A stretch of DNA of 64,000 bases, taken from contig CALAGN010000033.1 of assembly GCA_937891785.1 (NCBI GenBank), positions 1 to 64,000 of the forward strand. Direction: 5' to 3'. A program made the position numbers and the translations under genes. This DNA is from an uncultured Octadecabacter sp. Its GTDB lineage: Bacteria > Pseudomonadota > Alphaproteobacteria > Rhodobacterales > Rhodobacteraceae. The notes under the pieces were generated by a model that had not been told where the DNA came from, searched no databases, and saw nothing but the letters and a program-made list of their open reading frames with translations. Shown piece by piece: positions 39,870-50,716 of this stretch; the stretch's first letter is position 1, and each line of letters opens with the position of its first letter.

Positions 39870-41107
39870 TGGACGGCGATATCCGCGTAAATACCTATGA
39901 TGACGGGTCCACTGACGCCCAGACGGGCGAGCAGAAGATCCGCAATTTCAACATCAACTTTGGCCCGCAGCACCCTGCAGCACACGGCGTTTTGCGTCTA
40001 GTGCTTGAACTGGACGGCGAGATTGTTGAACGCTGCGATCCCCACATCGGCTTGCTGCACCGCGGCACTGAAAAGCTGATGGAAAGCCGCACCTATCTGC
40101 AAAACCTGCCGTATTTCGACCGCCTTGATTATGTGGCGCCGATGAATCAGGAACATGTCTGGTGTCTGGCAATTGAAAAGCTGACGGGCACGGTCGTGCC
40201 GCGTCGTGCCAGCCTGATCCGCGTGCTTTATTGTGAAATTGGCCGCGTGCTCAACCACTTGTTGAACGTCACGACCCAAGCGATGGACGTGGGCGCGCTG
40301 ACGCCGCCTGTCTGGGGCTTTGAGGAACGCGAACAACTGATGGTGTTTTACGAACGCGCATGTGGCGCACGTTTGCACGCTGCCTATTTCCGCCCCGGTG
40401 GTGTGCACCAAGACCTGCCCGAAGGTCTGCTCGAAGATATTGAGGCTTGGGCCGATCAGTTCATGACCAACTTTATGGTCAACCTTGACGGGTTGCTGAC
40501 GGAAAACCGGATTTTCAAACAGCGTAACGTAGATATCGGCATCATCAGCGAACAAGACATTCTGGACTGGGGTTATAGCGGCGTCATGGTGCGCGGCTCG
40601 GGCCTTGCATGGGATTTGCGCCGCGCGCAGCCCTATGAATGCTATGACGAATTTGATTTCCAGATCCCCGTGGGCAAGAACGGCGATTGTTATGATCGTT
40701 ACCTCGTGCGTATGGAAGAAATGCGCCAATCCGTGTCGATCATCCGTCAGGCCTGCGCCAAGTTGAAGGTCGAAAAGGGTGATGTGATGGCGCGTGGCAA
40801 GTTGACCCCGCCAAGCCGTGGCGAAATGAAGACCAGCATGGAAGCGCTGATCCATCACTTCAAGCTTTATACCGAAGGCTTCCATGTTCCTGCGGGCGAA
40901 ATTTACGCAGCCGTTGAGGCCCCTAAGGGCGAATTCGGCGTTTATCTGGTGGCCGATGGCACCAATAAACCCTATCGCGCCAAGCTGCGCGCGCCGGGTT
41001 TTCTGCACCTGCAATCCATGGATCACGTCGCCGGTGGGCATCAGCTTGCCGATGTGGCTGCCATTATCGGTACCATGGATATCGTTTTTGGAGAGGTCGA
41101 CCGATGA
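39869..41107 (+). CDS. nuoD: NADH-quinone oxidoreductase subunit D
   Basis: '[46 protein letters not shown]'. Confidence 0.98.
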   Translation: MDGDIRVNTYDDGSTDAQTGEQKIRNFNINFGPQHPAAHGVLRLVLELDGEIVERCDPHIGLLHRGTEKLMESRTYLQNLPYFDRLDYVAPMNQEHVWCLAIEKLTGTVVPRRASLIRVLYCEIGRVLNHLLNVTTQAMDVGALTPPVWGFEEREQLMVFYERACGARLHAAYFRPGGVHQDLPEGLLEDIEAWADQFMTNFMVNLDGLLTENRIFKQRNVDIGIISEQDILDWGYSGVMVRGSGLAWDLRRAQPYECYDEFDFQIPVGKNGDCYDRYLVRMEEMRQSVSIIRQACAKLKVEKGDVMARGKLTPPSRGEMKTSMEALIHHFKLYTEGFHVPAGEIYAAVEAPKGEFGVYLVADGTNKPYRAKLRAPGFLHLQSMDHVAGGHQLADVAAIIGTMDIVFGEVDR

Positions 41108-41394
41108 TTGATATGAAAAAAGTAATTGCTGCCGCGGCATTTGTGTTGGCTGGCCAACCCGCCTTGGCGCAAGAATCGGATAGTGCCACGCGTCTTTTGG
41201 CGGCTATTGAAGATGCAGGTTGCATTATAAATGATGAAAATGGTGAAGCTATCCGACTTGCCGCTAGTCTGACAGACGACGAAGCGGCCGAAGCTGTGTT
41301 GCTCCTGAGAACGGACGGTCGTGCTGTGCCGCATGAAGACGGTGTTAACGTGACAAATGACGCTCTTCGCGTGATATATGGAGAGTGCGAATAA
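41104..41394 (+). CDS. small secreted hypothetical protein in nuo operon
   Basis: Signal peptide-like '[20 protein letters not shown]'; overlaps nuoD stop, abuts nuoE. Confidence 0.7.
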   Translation: MIDMKKVIAAAAFVLAGQPALAQESDSATRLLAAIEDAGCIINDENGEAIRLAASLTDDEAAEAVLLLRTDGRAVPHEDGVNVTNDALRVIYGECE

Positions 41395-42447
41395 ATGCTA
41401 CGTCGCCTTTACCATGACCAACCGGCCAGTTTTGCTTTCACCCCTGCGAACCAAGCATGGGCCGAAGGGCAAATTGCGAAATACCCTGAAGGACGTCAGG
41501 CCAGCGCGATTATTCCGCTGCTGTGGCGTGCCCAAGAGCAGGAGGGCTGGTTGACTCGTGCCGCGATCGAGCATGTGTCGACGATGCTGGATTTGGCGTT
41601 CATTCGCGGACTTGAGGTTGCGTCGTTTTATTTTATGTTCCAGTTGCAGCCGGTTGGGTCCGTCGCCCACATCCAGATTTGTGGCACATTGTCGTGTATG
41701 ATCTGCGGGGCCGAAGATTTGGTCGCGGTCTGTCGCGTCAAGATCGCTGACAAGGCGCATGCGCTGTCGAGTGATGGCAAGTTCAGCTGGGAAGAAGTCG
41801 AATGCCTGGGGTCTTGCGCCAACGCGCCAATGGCCCAGATCGGCAAGGATTATTACGAAGATCTGACCGCTGCACGCCTTTCGGAAATCATCGACGAACT
41901 AGCCGCTGGCAAGGTGCCGACACCCGGACCGCAAAACGGCCGCTTTGCTGCCGAACCGCTCAAGGGTCTGACATCGCTGAAAGAAAACGACAGCGGTAAG
42001 TATCAGTATAACGCCTCTGTGCAGTTGGCGGTGGATATTGGCGACACTGTAAAACGCATCGACGGGACCGAAGTACCGCTCCTGACGCCGTGGATTTACA
42101 AAGCCGGCAAGGCTGCGCCCGCCAAGACGGCACCGGCGAAAAAGGCAGCGATTGCACCTGCTGCCAAATCCAGCCCAGCCAAGCCCGACGTTGCCGCCGC
42201 AACCGAGAAGAAGCCGCGCACGATGGATGCGCCGCGCAAATCTGGTGCGGATGATCTTAAGCGGATCAGTGGTGTCGGCCCCAAGCTTGAGGGCGTGTTG
42301 AATGACATGGGATTCTGGCACTTTGACCAGATTTCCAAGTGGGGTGCGGGAGAAATTTCATGGGTTGATTCCCGCCTGAAATTCAAAGGCCGGATCGAGC
42401 GTGATGACTGGGTTGATCAGGCAACGAAACTGGCTGCTGAAACCTAA
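41395..42447 (+). CDS. nuoE: NADH-quinone oxidoreductase subunit E with C-terminal helix-hairpin-helix-like extension
   Basis: 24-kDa [2Fe-2S] pattern '[14 protein letters not shown]...[15 protein letters not shown]'; Ala/Lys/Pro linker then '[30 protein letters not shown]...'. Confidence 0.95.
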   Translation: MLRRLYHDQPASFAFTPANQAWAEGQIAKYPEGRQASAIIPLLWRAQEQEGWLTRAAIEHVSTMLDLAFIRGLEVASFYFMFQLQPVGSVAHIQICGTLSCMICGAEDLVAVCRVKIADKAHALSSDGKFSWEEVECLGSCANAPMAQIGKDYYEDLTAARLSEIIDELAAGKVPTPGPQNGRFAAEPLKGLTSLKENDSGKYQYNASVQLAVDIGDTVKRIDGTEVPLLTPWIYKAGKAAPAKTAPAKKAAIAPAAKSSPAKPDVAAATEKKPRTMDAPRKSGADDLKRISGVGPKLEGVLNDMGFWHFDQISKWGAGEISWVDSRLKFKGRIERDDWVDQATKLAAET

Positions 42448-42608
42448 CCTAAACCGTAACATGGCGACCTTTGCGGTCCGATTGATGCGCTATTTTGTGC
42501 CTGCAGGCAGTTTTACTACCGAACCCTGTGGTTTTGCTCTAAGCACGGCGGATATGGCCGCACGCAATCGCTGCGGCATGGTTGGCAATAGACAAGGGAT
42601 GTGACGTG

Positions 42609-43346
42609 ATGACTTCGACATCGACAAATAATAGCTGCAAGATATGGTGCTGGGTAATCGGCGTTATTCTGGGCCTTGTGGCCTTTTTCTTGGTCAAGGG
42701 CGGTGGGAATTTCTTCCTTGCCCTGCTGGCTGGCATCATCGTTGCCGTTGTTCTGGCTTGGTTGCTGGTTAGATTCTTTTGCTCTGCCGATACGGCAAGC
42801 ACGGTTGGCGGCTCTGGTTCGGGCGGCGCGGTGAAACCGGCGTCGACCTCTGGTGAGACATCGACCACATTAACCAAAGCTGCCGCGGCAACACCTGCAC
42901 CGATCGCTAGTTCGGGCGCTGCGGCCCCGGTGGCGAAACCTAAAGCTGCGGCCAAGCCCAAGGCGGCTGCAAAGCCAAAGGCTGCCGCGAAACCCAAGGC
43001 AGCTGCGAAACCTGCTGCTGCAAAATCAGCGCCCGCAGCCAAAGCGGTTGCCGCTGACGGCAAGCCTGAAACCCTGACCAAGGCGCGCGCCGGTGGCGCG
43101 GATGATCTTAAGATGTTGAAAGGCGTTGGTCCTGGCATTGAAAAGACCCTGAACGAGCTGGGCTTTTATCACTTTGATCAGGTCGCTGGGTGGCGAAAGC
43201 AAGAGATTGAATGGGTCGATTCCCGTCTCAAGTTCAAGGACCGGATCGTACGTGACGAATGGGTCAAGCAAGCCAAGACTTTGGCCAAAGGTGGCAAGAC
43301 TGAATTTGCCGAAAAAGTGAAAAAAGGCGGTGTTTACAAAAAGTAA
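42609..43346 (+). CDS. membrane-anchored protein with KPKAAA repeats and COG3743-like helix-hairpin-helix domain
   Basis: Two hydrophobic segments near N-terminus, (KPKAAA)4 linker, C-terminal domain closely matching the NuoE extension. Confidence 0.8.
   Translation: MTSTSTNNSCKIWCWVIGVILGLVAFFLVKGGGNFFLALLAGIIVAVVLAWLLVRFFCSADTASTVGGSGSGGAVKPASTSGETSTTLTKAAAATPAPIASSGAAAPVAKPKAAAKPKAAAKPKAAAKPKAAAKPAAAKSAPAAKAVAADGKPETLTKARAGGADDLKMLKGVGPGIEKTLNELGFYHFDQVAGWRKQEIEWVDSRLKFKDRIVRDEWVKQAKTLAKGGKTEFAEKVKKGGVYKK
42936..43022 (+). repeat. 18-bp imperfect tandem repeats encoding KPKAAA
   Basis: Four KPKAAA units plus degenerate KPAAA in the ORF translation. Confidence 0.85.
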
Positions 43347-43409
43347 GCGCGCGAATTTGCCCCGTTCGGCACCAGCCGGGCGGGGCGCTAGACCAAGGAC
43401 TGCCCCCCA

Positions 43410-43625
43410 GTGACCACCCCCCCAAACTCAGACCTTGCCAAGCAGGCCCGCACCGCCGGTCTGGTCATTGCCTGTTCGGGAATTTTGGCAGTTCTGGCGC
43501 CTTGGCTGACGACAGCTCTGGGGCTGGCCCCGCGATACGAGATATTGTTTTATCTGTTCTCGCTTGCGGGGTTCATTTGGTCACTGGTTGTCACGTATAA
43601 TATCTGGCAAAAGAACCGCAAGTAG
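43410..43625 (+). CDS. small two-TM protein (DUF5337-like)
   Basis: 71 aa; two TM helices; located immediately before nuoF. Confidence 0.65.
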   Translation: MTTPPNSDLAKQARTAGLVIACSGILAVLAPWLTTALGLAPRYEILFYLFSLAGFIWSLVVTYNIWQKNRK

Positions 43626-43661
43626 GCGCAACGCGCACATGACCGCACAAGGACCCGCAAG

Positions 43662-44945
43662 ATGCTCAAAGATCAGGATCGCATTTTTACCAATCTTTAC
43701 GGCATGCACGACCGCACCCTGAAAGGGGCGCAGGCGCGTGGGCACTGGGACGGCACGGCCAAAATCATTCAAAACGGACGCGGCTGGATCATTGATCAGA
43801 TGAAAGCATCCGGGTTGCGCGGGCGCGGCGGCGCAGGTTTCCCTACAGGTCTGAAATGGTCGTTCATGCCCAAAGAAAGCGACGGTCGCCCATCCTATCT
43901 GGTGGTCAACGCGGACGAATCAGAACCGGGCACCTGCAAAGACCGCGAGATCATGCGCCACGATCCGCATACATTGGTCGAAGGCTGCCTGATCGCGTCC
44001 TTCGCGATGAATGCCAACGCTTGCTACATCTACATTCGCGGCGAATACATCCGCGAAAAAGAAGCGCTTCAGGCAGCGATCGACGAAGCATATGCAGCCG
44101 GTTTGGTTGGCAAAAACGCGGCCAAATCGGGCTGGGATTTCGACATCTATCTGCACCACGGGGCAGGGGCGTATATCTGCGGTGAAGAAACTGCGCTGCT
44201 CGAATCCCTTGAAGGCAAAAAGGGCATGCCGCGCATGAAGCCACCGTTCCCTGCGGGTGCTGGTCTTTATGGCTGCCCGACCACTGTGAACAATGTCGAA
44301 TCAATTGCTGTTGTGCCGACGATTCTGCGCCGTGGTCCGGAATGGTTCGCTGGCATGGGGCGCCCCAACAATGCGGGCACCAAGCTGTTTGCGATCTCGG
44401 GTCATGTGAACAACCCCTGCGTGGTCGAAGAAGAGATGAGCATTTCGTTCGAAGAACTGATCGAAAAGCATTGCGGCGGAATTCGGGGGGGCTGGGATAA
44501 CCTCAAGGCTGTGATCCCCGGTGGGTCATCGGTTCCTTGTGTGCGCGGCGAAGACATGCGCGACGCGATCATGGACTTTGATGCGTTAAAGGAAAAAGGG
44601 TCGTCGCTTGGCACCGCTGCGGTGATCATCATGGACCAGTCAACCGACATGATCAAAGCGATCTGGCGTCTGTCCAAATTCTACAAGCATGAATCCTGTG
44701 GCCAGTGCACCCCATGTCGTGAAGGCACGGGCTGGATGATGCGCGTAATGGAACGTCTGGTGCGCGGCGACGCCGAGCCCGAAGAAATCGATATGCTGTT
44801 TGATGTGACCAAACAGGTCGAGGGACACACGATTTGTGCGCTTGGCGATGCGGCGGCTTGGCCGATCCAAGGCCTGATTAAGAATTTTCGCGGAGAAATC
44901 GAAGATCGCATCAAGCACAAGCGTGGCACAATCGCCGCTGAATGA
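43662..44945 (+). CDS. nuoF: NADH-quinone oxidoreductase subunit F
   Basis: '[21 protein letters not shown]', '[23 protein letters not shown]'. Confidence 0.98.
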   Translation: MLKDQDRIFTNLYGMHDRTLKGAQARGHWDGTAKIIQNGRGWIIDQMKASGLRGRGGAGFPTGLKWSFMPKESDGRPSYLVVNADESEPGTCKDREIMRHDPHTLVEGCLIASFAMNANACYIYIRGEYIREKEALQAAIDEAYAAGLVGKNAAKSGWDFDIYLHHGAGAYICGEETALLESLEGKKGMPRMKPPFPAGAGLYGCPTTVNNVESIAVVPTILRRGPEWFAGMGRPNNAGTKLFAISGHVNNPCVVEEEMSISFEELIEKHCGGIRGGWDNLKAVIPGGSSVPCVRGEDMRDAIMDFDALKEKGSSLGTAAVIIMDQSTDMIKAIWRLSKFYKHESCGQCTPCREGTGWMMRVMERLVRGDAEPEEIDMLFDVTKQVEGHTICALGDAAAWPIQGLIKNFRGEIEDRIKHKRGTIAAE

Positions 44946-45445
44946 TGAATCTCCAATTTAGCAAGATGCAATACGGCCTGTTCGTTGGGGGCGTGTTGCT
45001 GATGGTTGTGCTGCTTTGGCCCGCCCGCACGCCGATCCCGGAAGGTATGAGTCGCGAGACCGCGCTGGCAGAGGCCAGCGCCTGCATCGCTGCGGCTGAT
45101 ACTGCGATGATTTACTACGACAATTGTACGGTGCTGCAAGATATTGACGTGGATCGCGTCGCCGACGCCCAGCCAAAGTGCGGGGCCGAGTTTGAATTGT
45201 TGCGCGCATTTTCAAGTGATCGTGACGCCGGCGAAATTGACCGCGAGGCCGCATTGACTGGCGCGATGCGTGATGTGCAAACTGCGCGCGCGGCTTTGCA
45301 GGCGCAAGTCAGCCAGATCCAACAATCAACCCAGACCGAGGCCGCATCCGGTGACGTTTGGTGTGCGATGTACGATGCCGCGTTAATCGGCTCCACTGAT
45401 CTGGACGAGGTCCTGCGATTGATAGCGGCGCGGCTAGATAAGTAG
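44942..45445 (+). CDS. hypothetical protein with N-terminal TM anchor
   Basis: 167 aa, '[18 protein letters not shown]'; ATGA overlap with nuoF. Confidence 0.65.
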   Translation: MMNLQFSKMQYGLFVGGVLLMVVLLWPARTPIPEGMSRETALAEASACIAAADTAMIYYDNCTVLQDIDVDRVADAQPKCGAEFELLRAFSSDRDAGEIDREAALTGAMRDVQTARAALQAQVSQIQQSTQTEAASGDVWCAMYDAALIGSTDLDEVLRLIAARLDK

Positions 45446-45458
45446 CGCGCGGACAATT

Positions 45459-45572
45459 TTGAACGGTCGCACCTTAGGTTGGCAAGACGGCTACGCGTTA
45501 TACCTTTGGGGTGACGAGGTCGTGATGCGGGCCGTCGACACAAGTGAATGGCTGTTTACCGGCATGTGCTGA
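45459..45572 (+). CDS. possible short ORF (TTG start), hypothetical
   Basis: LNGRTLGWQDGYALYLWGDEVVMRAVDTSEWLFTGMC*, protein-like but short and not in the supplied ORF track. Confidence 0.3.
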   Translation: MNGRTLGWQDGYALYLWGDEVVMRAVDTSEWLFTGMC

Positions 45573-45599
45573 TCGTTGATATCAAGTTAAGGAAATCAA

Positions 45600-46094
45600 A
45601 TGATTGACACACTTGCTAAGATGCAGCTTGCCGAGCTCAACGTCGGGCGCTTGCTTGCCCCCACAGATGACCCGCGCGTTGCGGGATTTATGGTGAATCT
45701 GGATCGGATCAACAGCCTTGGCAAACGCATGCCTGGCTTTGTGTGGATGGTGGAAGGGTCGGGCGAACCCGGAGCGGCCAATACCTCGGCGCTGATTGAT
45801 GATGATGCGCAATATGTCCCGAACTTGACCGTCTGGGAGTCCGTTGAAACACTCGAGAAATTCGTCTGGAGCACGATCTACAAACAGTTCTTTGCGCGCC
45901 GGTCCGAATGGTTCGAGATACTGGGCGGGATGCATTTTGTCATGTGGTGCGTGCCGGACGGTCATCGCCCGACACTGGACGAAGCCCTGTCCCGCCTTGA
46001 AATGCGGCGCGCGCAGGGCGACACTGCCGAGGCCTTTGGCTGGGATTGGCTGAAAGAAGCGCAGATGTACAAAACGCATCGCGACCCTACATAG
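45600..46094 (+). CDS. DUF3291-like domain protein
   Basis: 'LAELNVGRLLAPTDDPRVAGFMVNLDRINSLGKRMPGFVW...WESVETLEKFVWSTIYKQFFARRSEWF'. Confidence 0.8.
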   Translation: MIDTLAKMQLAELNVGRLLAPTDDPRVAGFMVNLDRINSLGKRMPGFVWMVEGSGEPGAANTSALIDDDAQYVPNLTVWESVETLEKFVWSTIYKQFFARRSEWFEILGGMHFVMWCVPDGHRPTLDEALSRLEMRRAQGDTAEAFGWDWLKEAQMYKTHRDPT

Positions 46095-46208
46095 GCGGAA
46101 ATCCAACGATTCTGGGGCTGTTGTCTAGCTGATATTGAATAGCAGCCCCGCATAACCGATGTGACGTAGGACAGCGCCGGGCTTTGGTGCAGACATGGAG
46201 TCTTGTTG

Positions 46209-46604
46209 ATGAACATCCTTTTTCCGCTGGCCCTTGGGGTTAGCCTGACTGCAAGTGTTGCTTTGGCAAATCCGCCGCTGCGCGAAGTGACCCATGTGCG
46301 CGAGGGTCTTATCACCGCAGGCATGGCAATCGAACTTGATGACAACTGTGACGATGTGTCGGTGCGTCTGCTGCGTGGGTTGATGTTTCTGTCTGGGCTG
46401 AAACGCCATGCCAGCGGGCTGGGCTACTCTGACAGTGCGATTGACGCCTATGTCGATGATGACGTCGAAAAGGCCCGTTTGGAGGCGATTGCGCGGGCGC
46501 GACTTGTGGAGTTGGGCACCGTTACCGGCCAATCGGAAAGCTATTGCACCGTCGCGCGTGCACAGATTTCGCAGGGTACGCCTGCGGGGCGGTTGCTACG
46601 CTAG
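46209..46604 (+). CDS. DUF5333-like secreted hypothetical protein
   Basis: Signal peptide 'MNILFPLALGVSLTASVALA'; between nuoF and nuoG. Confidence 0.6.
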   Translation: MNILFPLALGVSLTASVALANPPLREVTHVREGLITAGMAIELDDNCDDVSVRLLRGLMFLSGLKRHASGLGYSDSAIDAYVDDDVEKARLEAIARARLVELGTVTGQSESYCTVARAQISQGTPAGRLLR

Positions 46605-46746
46605 ACCCGCGCGCGATTTTCCTGACATTTTAGACCGCTTCCCGCTGGCATTGGCGGGCGCGGCGCGTTAGAACGCGTTCAACTGCGGTTTTAGGGCGTT
46701 CATGCATGGCGCAGAACCGGATAACCGGAATACGGGGACAGGCGCT

Positions 46747-48768
46747 ATGTCCGATCTACGCAAGATCATTATTGACGAAAAAGAAGTCGAAGTTGACGGG
46801 GCGATGACCCTGATACAGGCCTGCGAAGAGGCCGGCGTTGAAATCCCGCGTTTCTGCTATCATGAACGCCTTTCGATTGCCGGCAACTGCCGCATGTGTT
46901 TGGTCGAAGTTGTTGGCGGCCCGCCCAAGCCCGCAGCGTCTTGTGCGATGCAGGTCAAAGACTTGCGCCCCGGCCCCGAAGGCCAGCCCCCCGTTGTGAG
47001 AACCAACAGCCCGATGGTCAAAAAGGCCCGCGAAGGCGTGATGGAATTCCTGCTGATCAATCATCCGCTTGATTGCCCGATTTGTGATCAGGGTGGCGAA
47101 TGCGACTTGCAGGATCAGGCGATGGCCTATGGCGTCGATTTTTCCCGCTTCCGTGAACCAAAGCGCGCGACCACCGATCTTGATCTTGGCCCGCTGGTCG
47201 AAACCCATATGACGCGCTGCATTTCGTGCACCCGTTGCGTGCGCTTTACGACCGAAGTTGCCGGAATTCACCAGATGGGCCAGACAGGCCGTGGTGAAGA
47301 CGCCGAGATTACGTCCTATCTGGGCGAAACTCTTGATAGTAACCTGCAAGGTAACATCATCGATCTGTGCCCCGTCGGTGCGCTGACGTCCAAACCCTAT
47401 TCGTTCACCGCCCGCCCGTGGGAGCTGACCAAGACCGAAAGCATCGACGTAATGGATGCGCTTGGCGCCAACATCCGTGTGGATACCAAAGGTCGCGAAG
47501 TTATGCGGTTCTTGCCGCGCAACCATGATGGCGTGAACGAGGAATGGATTTCCGACAAGACGCGGTTCGTTTGGGACGGTTTGCGCAGCCAACGCCTTGA
47601 TACTCCCTATATTCGCGAGGGTGGCAAATTGCGCCCCGCCACGTGGCCCGAAGCGCTTGGCGCAGCTGCTGCCGCAATGAAGGGCAAAAAAGTTGCCGGC
47701 CTCGTCGGTGATCTGGCCCCGGTCGAAGCTGCGTTTGCGTTGAAGCAGTTGGTTGAGGGTCAGGGCGGGAACGTCGAATGCCGCACCGATGGCGCAAAAC
47801 TGCCAGCGGGCAATCGCTCGGGGTATGTTGGCACCGCGTCTATAGCTGATATCGACACTGCCGATAAAATCCTGCTGGTAGGCACCAACCTGCGCACTGA
47901 ATCCCCCGTGTTGAACGCACGGGTCCGCAAGGCGTGGGCACGCGGCGCTGATGTGATTGTTGTCGGTGAAAAGGTTGATCTTACCTACGAATATGAACAC
48001 ATGGGCACTGATCGCGCCGCACTTGATCGTGTTGCAGGGCTGGATATGTCCGCGCTCGAGGATTTGAATTGTATTTTGATTGTCGGTCAAGGCGCACTGC
48101 GCGAGGCGGATGGTGAGGCCGTTTTGGCGACGGTTCAAGCAATTTGCGAAAAGTCAGGTGACAAGAAACTGATGGTCCTGCACACCGCCGCTGCCCGCGT
48201 GGGCGCGATGGATATAGGTGCCGTGACGACAGGCGGCATGGCCGCTGCTATGGACGGGGCCGATGTAGTTTACAACCTTGGCGCGGACGAAGTCGACGTC
48301 GCAGCTGGGCCGTTCGTGATTTACCAAGGCTCGCATGGTGATCGCGGCGCGCATCGCGCCGATATCATTCTGCCCGCCGCCGCCTATACCGAAGAAAACG
48401 GGCTGTTCGTGAACACCGAAGGCCGCCCGCAACTGGCCATGCGTGCAAGTTTCGCACCCGGCGACGCCAAGGAAAACTGGGCCATTCTGCGCGCACTTTC
48501 TGCAGAACTGGGCGCGACATTGCCTTATGACTCGCTCGCAGCATTGCGCACGGTGCTGATCGGCGAAGTACCGCATTTGGGTGACATCGACGTAGTTGCC
48601 GAAAACGACTGGCAGCCTTTGCAGGCGAAAAAGATGGGCAAGGCTGATTTCGTTAACGCGGTGACGGATTTCTATCTGACCAACCCGATCGCACGCGCCA
48701 GCATGATTATGGCTGAACTTTCAGCCAATGCCAAAGCGCGGGCAAACGCGCTAATGGCCGCTGAATAG
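46747..48768 (+). CDS. nuoG: NADH-quinone oxidoreductase subunit G
   Basis: '[23 protein letters not shown]', '[15 protein letters not shown]', '[10 protein letters not shown]'. Confidence 0.97.
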   Translation: MSDLRKIIIDEKEVEVDGAMTLIQACEEAGVEIPRFCYHERLSIAGNCRMCLVEVVGGPPKPAASCAMQVKDLRPGPEGQPPVVRTNSPMVKKAREGVMEFLLINHPLDCPICDQGGECDLQDQAMAYGVDFSRFREPKRATTDLDLGPLVETHMTRCISCTRCVRFTTEVAGIHQMGQTGRGEDAEITSYLGETLDSNLQGNIIDLCPVGALTSKPYSFTARPWELTKTESIDVMDALGANIRVDTKGREVMRFLPRNHDGVNEEWISDKTRFVWDGLRSQRLDTPYIREGGKLRPATWPEALGAAAAAMKGKKVAGLVGDLAPVEAAFALKQLVEGQGGNVECRTDGAKLPAGNRSGYVGTASIADIDTADKILLVGTNLRTESPVLNARVRKAWARGADVIVVGEKVDLTYEYEHMGTDRAALDRVAGLDMSALEDLNCILIVGQGALREADGEAVLATVQAICEKSGDKKLMVLHTAAARVGAMDIGAVTTGGMAAAMDGADVVYNLGADEVDVAAGPFVIYQGSHGDRGAHRADIILPAAAYTEENGLFVNTEGRPQLAMRASFAPGDAKENWAILRALSAELGATLPYDSLAALRTVLIGEVPHLGDIDVVAENDWQPLQAKKMGKADFVNAVTDFYLTNPIARASMIMAELSANAKARANALMAAE

Positions 48769-49167
48769 GTGATCCGAACAACCCTCATATCCCTGGCGGC
48801 ATTTGCTGCTGCCGGCTGCACTCAAGCAGACGGCGCAGATGTGTCCCAAGCGCAGTTTGCTCCCGCATATGCGGGTGTGGAAACGCGGTTGCTGGATGGG
48901 GATCTGGTGAATTTCCGCGTCGCCATGCAAGGCGCACGCGGGGCCGAAGATGTAAGTAAATACGCCGAATGCGCCGCTGCCCAATACACACTGATCCGAG
49001 GTTACGGTTTTGCCCGCCATGTGCGGACGCAAGTAACCGAAGATGGTGGAATTTGGCGTGCGGATGCTGTCTACACGATCTCGTCGGCTTTGCCGCGAGG
49101 ATTGCGCACAATTGACGCCGAAGTGACTGTCGCGGATTGCGGCACTAACGGCATACCAACGGTCTAA
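48769..49167 (+). CDS. putative lipoprotein, hypothetical
   Basis: GTG start; 'MIRTTLISLAAFAAAGCTQADG' lipobox-like; abuts nuoG stop. Confidence 0.6.
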   Translation: MIRTTLISLAAFAAAGCTQADGADVSQAQFAPAYAGVETRLLDGDLVNFRVAMQGARGAEDVSKYAECAAAQYTLIRGYGFARHVRTQVTEDGGIWRADAVYTISSALPRGLRTIDAEVTVADCGTNGIPTV

Positions 49168-49179
49168 GGGGACTGACGC

Positions 49180-50220
49180 ATGGTTGAATTCTTTACCACG
49201 ACGAATCTTGGCATTGTCCTGCTGATAATCGGGCAATGTCTACTTGTTCTGGTCCCGCTCTTGGTTGCGCTGGCTTTCTTGATGTATGCTGACCGCAAGG
49301 TTTGGGCCGCCGTGCAGATGCGCAGGGGCCCTAACGTGGTTGGGCCGTTTGGTCTGCTGCAAAGTTTCGCGGATTTCCTGAAATACATCGTCAAGGAAAT
49401 CGTAGTGCCTGCGGGGGCCGACAAGTTTGTGTTCTTCCTCGCGCCGATGATCACCTTTGTGATGGCCGTGATCGCATGGGTCGTGATCCCGTGGAACGAT
49501 GGCTGGGTGATCGCCGATCTGAACGTTGCAATCCTTTATGTGATGGCCGTGTCATCGCTTGAAGTTTACGGCGTGATCATGGGTGGTTGGGCGTCGAACT
49601 CTAAATATCCGTTCCTTGGCTCGCTGCGCTCAGCTGCACAAATGATTTCCTACGAGGTCAGCCTTGGGTTGATCATCATCGGCATTATTATCAGCACAGG
49701 ATCGCTGAATTTCGGCGATATCGTCGCCGCGCAGGATGGCAGCTTTGGTATCTTTAGCTGGTATTGGCTGCCACACTTCCCGATGATGTTCCTGTTCTTT
49801 ATCAGCGCCTTGGCTGAAACAAACCGCCCACCGTTCGACCTTCCCGAAGCGGAAAGTGAACTGGTTGCGGGCTATCAGGTTGAATATTCATCCACGCCCT
49901 TCCTGCTGTTCATGATCGGCGAATTGATGGCTGTAGTACTAATGTGCGCGCTGGTATCCTTGCTGTTCCTTGGCGGCTGGTTGTCACCAATTCCGGGCCT
50001 GCCAGACGGCATCCTGTGGCTGATCGGCAAGATGTTGTTCGCCTTCTTTATCTTCGCGATGATCAAGGCGATCACACCGCGCTACCGCTATGACCAATTG
50101 ATGCGTCTGGGCTGGAAAGTCTTCCTGCCAATGTCGCTGTTCTGGGTCGTGCTGGTGTCGTTCCTGGCAAAATTCGAATTGTTCGGCGGCGCCTATGCCC
50201 GCTGGGCTGTAGGAGGCTGA
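49180..50220 (+). CDS. nuoH: NADH-quinone oxidoreductase subunit H
   Basis: '[37 protein letters not shown]'. Confidence 0.98.
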   Translation: MVEFFTTTNLGIVLLIIGQCLLVLVPLLVALAFLMYADRKVWAAVQMRRGPNVVGPFGLLQSFADFLKYIVKEIVVPAGADKFVFFLAPMITFVMAVIAWVVIPWNDGWVIADLNVAILYVMAVSSLEVYGVIMGGWASNSKYPFLGSLRSAAQMISYEVSLGLIIIGIIISTGSLNFGDIVAAQDGSFGIFSWYWLPHFPMMFLFFISALAETNRPPFDLPEAESELVAGYQVEYSSTPFLLFMIGELMAVVLMCALVSLLFLGGWLSPIPGLPDGILWLIGKMLFAFFIFAMIKAITPRYRYDQLMRLGWKVFLPMSLFWVVLVSFLAKFELFGGAYARWAVGG

Positions 50221-50221
50221 T

Positions 50222-50716
50222 ATGACCCAGATGGATTATACCCGCGCCGCGAAATACTTTCTGTTGGCGGATTTCGCCAAGGGGTTTGGGCTTGGGCTCA
50301 AGTATTTCTTTTCGCCCAAGGTTACGCTGAATTACCCGCATGAAAAGGGGCCGTTGTCGCCTCGTTTCCGTGGTGAACACGCGTTGCGCCGGTATCCAAA
50401 TGGCGAGGAACGCTGCATTGCTTGTAAATTGTGCGAGGCCGTGTGCCCCGCCCAAGCGATCACGATTGACGCGGAACCGCGCGATGACGGGTCTCGGCGC
50501 ACAACGCGATATGACATCGACATGACCAAATGCATCTACTGCGGCTTCTGCCAAGAGGCCTGCCCGGTGGATGCGATTGTCGAGGGGCCGAATTTCGAAT
50601 TCAGCACCGAAACGCGCGAAGAACTGTATTACGATAAAGAAAAACTGCTCGATAACGGCGACCGCTGGGAAGCCGAGATTGCTCGCAACCTCGAATTGGA
50701 CGCGCCCTACCGATGA
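50222..50716 (+). CDS. nuoI: NADH-quinone oxidoreductase subunit I
   Basis: Two 4Fe-4S motifs '[16 protein letters not shown]', '[16 protein letters not shown]'. Confidence 0.98.
   Translation: MTQMDYTRAAKYFLLADFAKGFGLGLKYFFSPKVTLNYPHEKGPLSPRFRGEHALRRYPNGEERCIACKLCEAVCPAQAITIDAEPRDDGSRRTTRYDIDMTKCIYCGFCQEACPVDAIVEGPNFEFSTETREELYYDKEKLLDNGDRWEAEIARNLELDAPYR

Noticed and set aside
39998-41140. 380-aa minus-strand ORF
   Set aside because: Antisense shadow of nuoD.
42936-43022. Tandem repeats considered as a CRISPR array
   Set aside because: Contiguous 18-bp coding repeats with no spacers; they encode KPKAAA in frame.
46756-48138. 460-aa minus-strand ORF
   Set aside because: Antisense shadow of nuoG; no coherent protein motifs.
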